A DNA stretch of 64,000 nucleotides, taken from positions 248,001 through 312,000 of the forward strand of contig CAKSUM010000001.1 in assembly GCA_934501535.1 (NCBI GenBank), written 5' to 3'. The notes beneath the pieces are model-generated. The model was not told the origin of the DNA and ran no database searches. It saw only the letters and a list, made by a program, of their open reading frames with translations. Every line of letters begins with the position of its first letter. The first letter of the stretch is position 1. This stretch comes from an uncultured Clostridia bacterium. GTDB lineage: Bacteria > Bacillota > Clostridia > UBA1381. Positions 52,964 to 62,177 of the stretch are shown piece after piece. Both the position numbers and the translations under genes were made by a program.

Positions 52964-55900
52964 TACTTCGCCTCCTTCTCCGACGCCGTAATCGCCCTGT
53001 ACAGTATCACCGCCGCTTCGGCACGCGTCGCGTCCGACTTCGGGTTAAATCTGCCGTCCGCACCTGATACTATACCTGCTGCCTGCAGCTTTAAAACCGC
53101 CGCTTTCGCCCATTGGCTTATTTCGTTTTCGTCCTCAAAGCGATTGATTGACGCATCGGTTTGCGTTTTTCTCCCGGCAATTTGCAGCGCGCGGTATATT
53201 ATTGACGCCATTTCCTCTCTTGTCACGGGGTTTTCCGGCATGAACATTCCGTCCGCACCAGATGCAATCCCCAATTTTTTCGCGGTGCCCACCGCACTGC
53301 AGAACCAGTCATTTTCGTTAACATCGGAAAATTCCGGTGCGGCATCTTCTTCAATTTCAAAGCCCACGACAGCTATTGTCATTCTTGTAAATTCAGCGCG
53401 TGTGATTTTATTTCCCGGCATAAACGAATTATCGCCGTATCCTGCCGCAGCCTTTTTAGCCGTCAGAAACCTTATCGCTTCGTATCCCCAAAAGTCTGTA
53501 TCAACATCGCTGTACAGTTCGGTTTTCGGCACCAAGGTTCCGTCCTCATTCGGCTGAACCGTGCCCGGTGATACCGTCAGAGGAACACCGCCTCCGGGCT
53601 TTAACGAACTGCTGCTTCCTCCTCCGCCGCCCCCCTGCGGGCCGGCGCTCTGCTGCTCTTTATACGAATTTATAAAGTTTTGCAAATCGACCAGACTTGC
53701 AATATTGTTCTTTTGATTAACGAGCATTTTTGCAAATAAATTCTTATCCGCAATTGCATTAAATTTTGCCGCGTTATATCCTATAACGGCGGCGTTGTCC
53801 GTAATCAGCCCCAATGCAAACGCAGGCGACTGAGTATTTTTTAAATTAAACAGTATTCTGTCTGTATTGTATCTGTTAATAAACTCGCCGTAATTTCTGA
53901 AATTTTTATTTGTAAGGTCATTCAGAATATCGCTCTGTCGGTTTTTAAAGTATTTGTCGGTTATATCTATACAGAAAATTTCCGCATTTTCCGAAATTGC
54001 CGCCATAACGTCCTCTGCCGAGGAAAGATTTAAAACAGCTCCTGTTTTCAGCTCTCTGAGCAGCGTCTTTTCAAACGCATATATGTCATCAAGATTTGTA
54101 AAGGTAAATCCTTCGTAAGTCAGCAGCCTTTCTGCCAGTCCGTGGCAGTCCGACGGAGAAATGTTCAAAAGCTCATCATCGGTTATCGCGTCGATTTTCC
54201 CGAGGTCCGTCCCGATAAAGTTGATTACAGACTGCATGCTGTTATTTTCGATTGCATTGTTAAGCACATCGGCTATCTGCTGCTGCGATGCAATGTAATC
54301 CCTCATGACCTGTTCGTCTCCGCTTTCAATAGCCTTGGTGAGCGGACCTACAACGCGTATATTTACACACATTTTCTCCCCGTCCGCATTTTGCACCGAT
54401 AATACAGTCTTGCCGTCCGCAATTCCCGTTACGTTTCCATATGTGTCAACCGAGGCGATTTTGCCGTCGGCGACCGTAAATTCTGCTTCCAGTCCCTCAA
54501 TTACGGGAATTTTTCCGCCTATTACCGGATAGAAATATTTTGTGCCGCCTTTCTCCACATCAAAAGTCTTATCTTCGGTTTGGATCATAACCGCAAGACC
54601 CTCAACCACGTTGCCCGGAAGTTTTATGTATTTATATGCCTTATCATTATTTTCATTCAGCCATTCGGCATTGCTGTCTACCGTAAACGTGTCATAGCTG
54701 ACGCCGTCGGAGGACAATCCGAACTGCATGCCAGGGAAATCATATGCATAAACCTTTCTCACAGGCATCGTGCCGTCATTTTCAAGCTCCGTCACAAAGT
54801 TTTCGTCCTGCGCGCGACCCTCCGAAATATCGGTGTAGAACGTATTGTACGGTTCGCCCATTCCGCCGGTATAGTATTCCCCGCCCTCATATTCAACGTC
54901 GGTTACATATCCGGCAATGCCGCTGCCCAGTCCCGATACAGCAAACGGAAATTTTGCATTTTTCAGAATTTCATCGCTGTCAGTAAATTTTCCGCTCCAT
55001 TTCAAACTTCCGCAGACTGCGGTATAATACACCGTATTCCCCTCTGTACGTATGCTCCAATCAACGGCGTTTGTACGGCTGTTCCAGCCGTTTTCCGCCG
55101 TGTCATGCGCAACAAGCGTTTTTGCACCGTTTTTGTACTTGATAACTGCCGGGCAAAATCTTGCGCTGTTATCGGTCAGGAACGGCGCCGCCGCCTTATC
55201 GCCGGCCTGTCCGAACAGATAAAAGCTTTCTTCGTCACCGCTTATAAAGGCAGAAACACCCGAGAACATTCCGACCCTCTCCGATTTAAATTTCAAAGTT
55301 CTTACATTCGTATCGGGCAGCTCCTCCGACGGCACAAAATTAACCGAGCTTAAATCGGTTTCCGAGCCGCCTGCACCCAGTGCTCCCTTATTCACGTCAA
55401 CATGTGTTTTTCCGTTAACCGAAATTCCCGTTTCTTCTCCCTCAATATCCATGTAAACCCTGATATTGTCAAATGACGCGTCATTCAGCGCAACTCCCGA
55501 CGCCATAGGATATTTTGCATTTTTCATAAGCTGCGGCAGCTCGGGATCCGTAACGCTTCCGCGCCACGTCTGTGCCGATAATCCGCTGTCTTTCGGGTTA
55601 ACGGTTACCTCCCAGCTGATTGCACCGGTCTGCTCGTCCAGTTGTATATCCCAATGCGCGTCTGTGTACGGATAACCGAATTTATCCGGCTGACCTGCTC
55701 CGTACGGGGCGGATATTACACCGTTATTCCCCAGGCCGATTACGCTTCCGCTCGTATCCCGTTCATTATTTTTTATTTTCATAACAAACGGAGTATATCC
55801 GTAGTACAGCTTAACCGGGTCGGTTTCCCATGTATCGTTCGTGGCGATACAAAAAGCGTAATATGTATCCTCCTCGTCATTAACAAGCAGGTTTATGTAC

Positions 55901-56469
55901 GGACGGGTATGAATATTGTTATTCGCACGTCCCGTGTTATTGGAAACATCTGCGCTTACCCTGTTCAGGCTCTTAAGCTTTTTATCGCCCATATCCAAAT
56001 TAAGCGTTGTAAGAACATACTTGTTTCCGCCGTACATGCACATTTTTCCGTTGTTTAAAAATATGCGCGCGGTATCGGTATGGTTTGCGCCCTGATGCTT
56101 TGCTGACAGCCTCCATGAATATCCGCCGCCGTCCAAAAAAACGTTTCCGGCAGCGTTCAGATATTGCAGACCGCTGTCATATGTATTGTGTTCCGTTGTG
56201 TAGCCTTCAAAATCATCCGCAACAGCCGGATTGATATTTTTTCCGTTGCGCACCGATGACGGAATCCACGCACCGCTGCCATTTTCACACACCTTTTCCG
56301 CCACATTCGCAAAATCGGTGACATCAACAACCGCATTGCTGCTGTCATATCCCGAAAAATCATCTGCATACGCCGTGTAATTGTCCGGTTTTTGTGCATA
56401 AACCGGGTTTATGCACAAAACCGTCAGCGCCGATGCTATTAAAAGTGAAATGTTTCTTTTTATGTTCAT
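52963..56469 (-). CDS. SLH-anchored repeat-domain surface protein
   Basis: A 1168-residue exported protein with signal peptide (MNIKRNISLLIASALTVL). Two copies of the shared domain lie in the first half (around 30-340 and 355-540). A helical middle, a Gly/Ser linker (about 941-950) and three SLH modules (about 990-1160) follow. No catalytic motif is seen, so it looks like a wall-bound glycan-binding protein. It starts 39 bases after the largest gene and overlaps the next gene by TAATG. Confidence 0.83.
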   Translation of the reverse strand: MNIKRNISLLIASALTVLCINPVYAQKPDNYTAYADDFSGYDSSNAVVDVTDFANVAEKVCENGSGAWIPSSVRNGKNINPAVADDFEGYTTEHNTYDSGLQYLNAAGNVFLDGGGYSWRLSAKHQGANHTDTARIFLNNGKMCMYGGNKYVLTTLNLDMGDKKLKSLNRVSADVSNNTGRANNNIHTRPYINLLVNDEEDTYYAFCIATNDTWETDPVKLYYGYTPFVMKIKNNERDTSGSVIGLGNNGVISAPYGAGQPDKFGYPYTDAHWDIQLDEQTGAISWEVTVNPKDSGLSAQTWRGSVTDPELPQLMKNAKYPMASGVALNDASFDNIRVYMDIEGEETGISVNGKTHVDVNKGALGAGGSETDLSSVNFVPSEELPDTNVRTLKFKSERVGMFSGVSAFISGDEESFYLFGQAGDKAAAPFLTDNSARFCPAVIKYKNGAKTLVAHDTAENGWNSRTNAVDWSIRTEGNTVYYTAVCGSLKWSGKFTDSDEILKNAKFPFAVSGLGSGIAGYVTDVEYEGGEYYTGGMGEPYNTFYTDISEGRAQDENFVTELENDGTMPVRKVYAYDFPGMQFGLSSDGVSYDTFTVDSNAEWLNENNDKAYKYIKLPGNVVEGLAVMIQTEDKTFDVEKGGTKYFYPVIGGKIPVIEGLEAEFTVADGKIASVDTYGNVTGIADGKTVLSVQNADGEKMCVNIRVVGPLTKAIESGDEQVMRDYIASQQQIADVLNNAIENNSMQSVINFIGTDLGKIDAITDDELLNISPSDCHGLAERLLTYEGFTFTNLDDIYAFEKTLLRELKTGAVLNLSSAEDVMAAISENAEIFCIDITDKYFKNRQSDILNDLTNKNFRNYGEFINRYNTDRILFNLKNTQSPAFALGLITDNAAVIGYNAAKFNAIADKNLFAKMLVNQKNNIASLVDLQNFINSYKEQQSAGPQGGGGGGSSSSLKPGGGVPLTVSPGTVQPNEDGTLVPKTELYSDVDTDFWGYEAIRFLTAKKAAAGYGDNSFMPGNKITRAEFTRMTIAVVGFEIEEDAAPEFSDVNENDWFCSAVGTAKKLGIASGADGMFMPENPVTREEMASIIYRALQIAGRKTQTDASINRFEDENEISQWAKAAVLKLQAAGIVSGADGRFNPKSDATRAEAAVILYRAITASEKEAK

Positions 56470-56508
56470 TGTTTCCTCCTCCGGGCAGCAAACAGAAAGT
56501 TTATCCCC

Positions 56509-59500
56509 CTATTTGTTCCCGATTGTCACCGTACTGTCAAGGTTTTTCATCGACGAAAGTGACTCCCACAAAAATACCTTAAAGTTATCAGCCCCGGAAT
56601 CCTTTTCAAAATCAAGAATATCCTTTGCCGCGGACACGTCAACTGCCTTGTCTTGTATGCCTGTAAGGCGGCTGCCGCTGTATGCTGCGACAACAGCGTG
56701 CATTGTGTCTGAATTAATCATTGACGGTATTACGCATACCGATATTTTACTGCCGTCGGTAACCGTGAATGCTTTTTGAGTCTGTGCGCCGCAGTATACC
56801 TTTATATCGTCAATTGACGCACTGCCTGCACCCAAAGAATACACCGACATTAAATATGTGTATTCCGGAGCTGAAAATTCCATAGTTCCGGCATTTGCCG
56901 CTCCGTCCCTCTGTGCGGTCCAGAAAATCTTTCCGCTGTTGATTTCTATTGTCCATTTTGTACTTCCGCTGCCGGTAAAGCCCGAAAGATTTCCGGAAAA
57001 ATTATAATCCGAGGTTTCGTTCGCGCCTGCAAAAAGCCGCACGCCGATCTGTGATGCGTCACTGTCAGTAAGCGTAAATTCAACCTTCTTTATATCACCC
57101 GGTATGCCTGCGCCCGAAACGTCCCAGTTTACTCCGAGTTCGTTTACCGCCGATTTGTTGGAAAGAACAAGTCCGTCTGCGCCGACAGCCGCTGTTCCGT
57201 AATGTGTTTTTATTCCGATTTTTGTATTGCCCAGTTTCGTCCCCGAAAGCTTCCACAATGTACCGTTCCCGCTTTGCAGAACAGTCTCCTCTGACCCGGG
57301 CTTTGCCGTAACCGCTCCAACCTCGGCATTAAAGCTTTCCTCAAGTGCGGCAGATGTGCTTTCGCTTTCAAATTCGACGCACAGCGCCGTTTTCGCCGGA
57401 AGCGTTATAATTCCGTCAAAAGCCGCGCCCTCCATGCTTTCCTCATTTACCGTAACAAGATTTGCCGTTGCTTCGTCATATGTGTTTACAAATGCATTCG
57501 GCGCCGTCATCACGGTCTTTTTCACCGGCTTATATGCCTGACCTATACCGTCAAGCGTAATATCAATATCATTGTACGGCGACAGGTTAGACATAAACAC
57601 CGCAATTCTTCCCGACGGCATTTTTACCGGGATTACCGTGAGCTGTCCGGCAAAATTCTTACTTCCGCCGACGTTCCAGTCTGATGTTCCGCCCGTTATG
57701 ACAACATCATGCGACAGCAATTTTCCGTTTAAGTACTGTCCCAAAAGCTTATACAGTTTCATATTCGGTGTTTCATTCAATCCGTATGTGATAAATCCCC
57801 ACAAGCTTCCTATAATATTATGGAAATATGCACCGTCAACATGCGGTTCATCAGCAATTTGTTCTAAAAATTTTGAAACATACATAGCTGACTGAAAATT
57901 CATCGTATAGCTCGCATCTCTTTCCCTGCTCCAGTTTACGCCGTGCTCCGTAAATACCGTTTTAATATCCGGATTGTATTTTCTGAACACATCTATCACG
58001 TTCTTTACGTAATAATTTACCATGTCTTCCGACGTAATTCCGTTATAGTACGGGTGAAACGATACCGCGTCCGCCTTGGCGGCAAGTGCGCTTGCCACCG
58101 GCTCCGCCCATGCCCGTTTCCAATATTGATTGCTCCACGGAGCAGTAGGTCCGCATATCATAATCTTCATCTGCGGATACGCCTGCTTAACGGCGTCAAT
58201 CTGTTTCTGCGCCTGTTCGGTGTACCATTGCGCCTTAGTGTTCATTTCCGCCTCACTGCCTGCCATATCCGATTCGTTTGCAATCTCTATATATTCGATT
58301 ACGGACGGCTCGGAAATTCCGTCCGCAATGCGCATTGCGCCGTATACGGTCGATTGGTCGCCGCTTATATATTCAATAATTTTCTTTGTATCCTCCGGAG
58401 TGGTTGTCAGCGGAGAAATGCACGGTATAACGGTTGCATTACGGTTTATTTTCTTTATAACCTTCAGCCACTCGCGAAGTCCCATTTTTATGGGATTTGA
58501 CGCCGTATCACCGATATTCTTTCCGCTGCCCGAGGGAAGTGAAACATATACCGACGGCTGTCTGCTGTTTACATCGCCTACAGTATTAAGCATATTTATA
58601 TCATTTGCCAGCGTTCCGCCCAAACGGAAGCTCGGTATTTTCGGCATGGAATTGGCAAGCGATACAAATTCGCTCTTCAATTCTCCGTTTTCGTCAAAGA
58701 ATGAGCTGTAAACATATTTTTCATTATCGCCGAAGCCGATCTGCATGCCGAGGAGCTTGCCGCAAATGTCGCTTTGCTCATTTACGTCAACCGTCACATT
58801 CGCGCTGCCTATTTCTCCCTTGACGTCACTTAAGTCAAGCGACATCAGCTTAAACATATCCTCCGGTTTTGCGCTGTATTTTGCTTCCTTTATAAGAGCT
58901 TCAAACTCATCAAATGTGTATGCTTTCTTTTCGTACTCCCACGGTGTTTCCGGCTGATACCACAGCTTTATATTCCCGACATATCCCTCGCCGTGGTTTC
59001 CTATACCGCTGACCGCAAGAGGATATCTCCAGTTTGATGAGATGATGTTATCGGTATCGGTATAGCTGCCCTGCCACGAAACGCCGCGCTGTGAAGTCGC
59101 CTTATAACTGATAGTATTGCCGTCAACGCTTACCTCCCATTTAACCGATTTGTCGCCTGAGGTCCAGCTTAGCGAATTATCAAAATCAATCAAGGTAAAT
59201 ACGCCGTCAGCATATTTTGCAACAACCGGTGCATACCAGTATTTTGTATCGCCCTCATTTTCGGAAAAGCCTGTCATTTCCTGATCTCCGCGCTGCCCTA
59301 TCATAATGAAATTGCTTTCATCGCCGGAAATGAACATCGACACTCCCTGAAAACGCGTTCCGGAATAAGTTTCAAACGAAACTTTATTAATGCAGTCCAT
59401 ACGCACATCGCCCATATCAAGGTTAACATTTGCAAGGTGACGGCTCCCGGTGCCGTTAATGCCCATTCTCTTGCCGATTACATCTATTCTCGCTGCCGAA

Positions 59501-61299
59501 TATCCCGTCACCTTTCCGTCCGATACATACAGACCGTCATTCACATCGGATGTAACCCATTTTGCCCTGCTCGGGTGTTCGGCAATAACACACGGATTAT
59601 CAAGCTCGGTGAAATTTGTTTTTTCCGAAATACAGTTCTCCGCCGTATAACTTTCAAAGTCCTCCCAAAAGTCCGCAGGTACGTAATCTTTGTCAAAATT
59701 GTACCAAACCTTAACGTCATCAAACCATGAGGCATTTACCGTCGAACCCAATGTAACCGCATACTTTGAATTGTCAATCATAGCCGCCAGCGCAGGGTCG
59801 GTAATACTTCCCGACCATGTCGCCGGAGCGTATGAGCTGCTTACCGGAGTTACCGTTACCGTCCATGAAATTTTATTATTTTCCCTGTCCACCGTGATGT
59901 CCCAGTGTGCCTTGCTGTAAGTATAACCGAATTTGCCTTCCTCGTATGTAAACGTGCTCGAATCGGCAGGATAACCCGACGGTCCGGACAAAACACCCTC
60001 GCTGCCCAAATCCGCCACAGTTTTATCGCGCGCGTTATCGGTTATCTTTGAAATATACGGCGTCCGTCCGTACCACTTTCTGGGATTTTCTTTTTCCCAT
60101 GAGTCCTCCGCTCCGATACCGAGCTGATAATAACTCTTTTCATCAGCGCTCATAAACAGTCCGATATACGGTCTGAATCTGCTATTGGCGCTCACTCCGC
60201 CGACATCTGCCGTAATACGGCTGACCGAATTTACCTTTCTGTCACCGTGATCAAGATTTACCATTGTGGTTACATTACGGTTACCCGGCCCGACAATCAG
60301 CCTGCCGCCGTCAAGCGCCGCATATGATGACTGCGATATATCCCCCTGATTTACGGCGGACAGTTTCCACTTATATCCGTCCTTCTCAGACAGAACGGCT
60401 GACTCGCCCAAACCATAGCTGATTTTTGCACTGCCGTCAAAGCTGTCCTCAAAATCCGGCGCAATATATTCTTCATCATAATCAATCCAAAGCTTTATAT
60501 CGCGGAACTTTGCGTCATTCATTGTTGCGCCGAATGCCGCCGGATATTTCGTATCCGCCATCATACCGGCAATTGCCGCGTCCTCATAAGATGAGCTCCA
60601 TACCGCAGCCGTATACTGAGTATCGTCTTTGAGCGGCTCTACCGTCACTGACCACGATATTCTATTGTTTTCCGCGTCAATCGCTATATCCCAGTGCGCA
60701 ATTTCATATACATATCCGAAGTTTGAATATCCGCCCGATTCAATAACCGTTGACTTTCCGTCCGTTACCTTCATAAGCACCGGCGTTGACGCCGCAATGC
60801 TGTCGGTCGGTTTGTCCCAGTTTGCATTGGTCGAGCCGATTGCAAATCTGTAATATGTATTTTCCTTCTCATTTACCATAACATCGATATAAGGCCGCAC
60901 ATGTCGGTTTCCGCCGTTTCTCGGAGAACCCGTTCCGGCATCTGCCTTAATCCGCGTAAAACCGTTAAACTTTTTATCCGGCAGAAGATTTACCTTTCCG
61001 ACGACAGCCGCACCGGCGTTTCCTCCGTACATATACATTGTATCGTCAATTACATACGCTCCGGCGCCTTTCCCCGACACCGCCGCCTTTGATGTGACAA
61101 ACGAATAATCCTCGCCTTTCAAAAAGGTTTCCTCTGTGCCGCTGAAAGTCTTTCGGCTGTCAAAAGAATTGTATTCCGTTTCAAAACCGTCAAATGACAC
61201 GGAAATATCCGGCGGCGTTTCAGCCGCATATACACCTGCCTGTCCGATTACCAAAACGGCTGTCACCGCAGCCAATAACAATGATATTATTTTTTTCAT
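56509..61299 (-). CDS. Giant multidomain secreted glycosidase with three repeated domains
   Basis: A 1596-residue exported protein. After a signal peptide (MKKIISLLLAAVTAVLVI) come three shared-domain copies (about 25-285, 286-545, 546-835), then a clan A glycosidase domain at 830-1270 (acid/base Glu in YIEIANESDM near 1010, nucleophile in FTEHGVNW near 1118), another beta-sandwich (about 1330-1520) and the C-terminal module ending SMKNLDSTVTIGNK. No SLH is present. It is the first and largest gene of the surface run and probably the main enzyme. The WE-GNE of its paralog is IEIANE here. Confidence 0.85.
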   Translation of the reverse strand: MKKIISLLLAAVTAVLVIGQAGVYAAETPPDISVSFDGFETEYNSFDSRKTFSGTEETFLKGEDYSFVTSKAAVSGKGAGAYVIDDTMYMYGGNAGAAVVGKVNLLPDKKFNGFTRIKADAGTGSPRNGGNRHVRPYIDVMVNEKENTYYRFAIGSTNANWDKPTDSIAASTPVLMKVTDGKSTVIESGGYSNFGYVYEIAHWDIAIDAENNRISWSVTVEPLKDDTQYTAAVWSSSYEDAAIAGMMADTKYPAAFGATMNDAKFRDIKLWIDYDEEYIAPDFEDSFDGSAKISYGLGESAVLSEKDGYKWKLSAVNQGDISQSSYAALDGGRLIVGPGNRNVTTMVNLDHGDRKVNSVSRITADVGGVSANSRFRPYIGLFMSADEKSYYQLGIGAEDSWEKENPRKWYGRTPYISKITDNARDKTVADLGSEGVLSGPSGYPADSSTFTYEEGKFGYTYSKAHWDITVDRENNKISWTVTVTPVSSSYAPATWSGSITDPALAAMIDNSKYAVTLGSTVNASWFDDVKVWYNFDKDYVPADFWEDFESYTAENCISEKTNFTELDNPCVIAEHPSRAKWVTSDVNDGLYVSDGKVTGYSAARIDVIGKRMGINGTGSRHLANVNLDMGDVRMDCINKVSFETYSGTRFQGVSMFISGDESNFIMIGQRGDQEMTGFSENEGDTKYWYAPVVAKYADGVFTLIDFDNSLSWTSGDKSVKWEVSVDGNTISYKATSQRGVSWQGSYTDTDNIISSNWRYPLAVSGIGNHGEGYVGNIKLWYQPETPWEYEKKAYTFDEFEALIKEAKYSAKPEDMFKLMSLDLSDVKGEIGSANVTVDVNEQSDICGKLLGMQIGFGDNEKYVYSSFFDENGELKSEFVSLANSMPKIPSFRLGGTLANDINMLNTVGDVNSRQPSVYVSLPSGSGKNIGDTASNPIKMGLREWLKVIKKINRNATVIPCISPLTTTPEDTKKIIEYISGDQSTVYGAMRIADGISEPSVIEYIEIANESDMAGSEAEMNTKAQWYTEQAQKQIDAVKQAYPQMKIMICGPTAPWSNQYWKRAWAEPVASALAAKADAVSFHPYYNGITSEDMVNYYVKNVIDVFRKYNPDIKTVFTEHGVNWSRERDASYTMNFQSAMYVSKFLEQIADEPHVDGAYFHNIIGSLWGFITYGLNETPNMKLYKLLGQYLNGKLLSHDVVITGGTSDWNVGGSKNFAGQLTVIPVKMPSGRIAVFMSNLSPYNDIDITLDGIGQAYKPVKKTVMTAPNAFVNTYDEATANLVTVNEESMEGAAFDGIITLPAKTALCVEFESESTSAALEESFNAEVGAVTAKPGSEETVLQSGNGTLWKLSGTKLGNTKIGIKTHYGTAAVGADGLVLSNKSAVNELGVNWDVSGAGIPGDIKKVEFTLTDSDASQIGVRLFAGANETSDYNFSGNLSGFTGSGSTKWTIEINSGKIFWTAQRDGAANAGTMEFSAPEYTYLMSVYSLGAGSASIDDIKVYCGAQTQKAFTVTDGSKISVCVIPSMINSDTMHAVVAAYSGSRLTGIQDKAVDVSAAKDILDFEKDSGADNFKVFLWESLSSMKNLDSTVTIGNK

Positions 61300-61405
61300 T
61301 ACTCTGCTCCTTTCGCGGATAATATTTTTTTATTTTCAACCGGAATTTATTTCTGACTGTAAATACCGGGATTTTGTATATTAATCATATCATCTGCATT
61401 TTCCG

Positions 61406-61470
61406 ATGTAAAGTAGTTTATATGTAAACCATGCCCCGTAAATGCGATGAAACAAGGATTTACATGTAAT
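61406..61470. repeat. Repeated ATGTAAA boxes upstream of the surface operon
   Basis: ATGTAAA at 61406-61412 and 61422-61428, 16 bases apart, and TTTACATGTAAT at 61459-61470, which combines both orientations and overlaps the stop of the regulator gene. All lie 105-170 bases upstream of the start codon at 61299. They are candidate binding sites for a regulator, possibly the adjacent LuxR-type protein. Confidence 0.45.
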
Positions 61471-62134
61471 CAAATACCGAAAGTTTTTTCAGTTTTTCAA
61501 TCAGTTCTTTCATGCGTTTTTCATTGCATTTTTTTAATATTCTCGAAGTCGAGCTTTTGACCGTTCCCTCCTCGACAAATCGTTTTTCCGCAATTTCACG
61601 GTATTTCATTCCGTTGTAAATATCTCGCAGAATTTCAATCTCGGCAGGCGAAAGCTTTATGAGTTTTGAAATAATACACATAAGCTCTGCCCTGCTGTCA
61701 TACATGTCATTTACTTTCTCTTTAATGACCGAAATGACATTAATACTGTCATTTTCGTGCTGTCTGATTTCATTATACAGATTTTTTATCCGGGGTATGT
61801 ATTCTTTCGGTCCTGAGTCCTTTATCACATATCCGTCGGCGCCCTGCATAACGGCATTGAATATAAAATCCGTATCGCAGTTTTCGGTCAGCATAATTAT
61901 AATCATACCCGGCGCCGAATTTTTCAGTCTGCCTATAATTTCAATACAAGTCTGTTCTTCACCCGGCTGAACGTTTAAAAGCAGCAAATCAGGACTGAAT
62001 GTCTCCGCAAACTTCATACAGCAGACAGCGTCACTGCACATGCCTAAACATTCAAAATCCTCATCGTCTGCAAACATATTGCCGTCATTTTCCGCAGCAG
62101 AGCTGCCATATATAACCGTACCGATTACGCTCAT
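61460..62134 (-). CDS. LuxR-type response-regulator-like protein with degenerate receiver
   Basis: A 224-residue regulator. ATG 62134 is chosen for GGAGGG 8 bases upstream. The receiver-like domain (about 1-120) keeps the Thr (IIIMLTENC) and Lys (GYVIKDS) positions but has Asn in place of the phospho-acceptor Asp (LLLLNVQPG), and the acidic pair at the first strand is missing (GTVIYGSS). The C-terminal HTH (about 160-220, LSPAEIEILRDIYNGMKYRE) is intact. It is probably phosphorylation-independent and may control the surface operon starting 160 bases further on. No histidine kinase is adjacent. Confidence 0.8.
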   Translation of the reverse strand: MSVIGTVIYGSSAAENDGNMFADDEDFECLGMCSDAVCCMKFAETFSPDLLLLNVQPGEEQTCIEIIGRLKNSAPGMIIIMLTENCDTDFIFNAVMQGADGYVIKDSGPKEYIPRIKNLYNEIRQHENDSINVISVIKEKVNDMYDSRAELMCIISKLIKLSPAEIEILRDIYNGMKYREIAEKRFVEEGTVKSSTSRILKKCNEKRMKELIEKLKKLSVFDYM

Positions 62135-62177
62135 CAAAAAATCCCTCCTCGCTGCAAGCATGATAATATTCAGTTTA

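Noticed and set aside
54580..55353. 257-codon plus-strand frame inside the SLH repeat protein
   Set aside because: Shadow of the minus-strand gene, with no start signals and no protein-like pattern.
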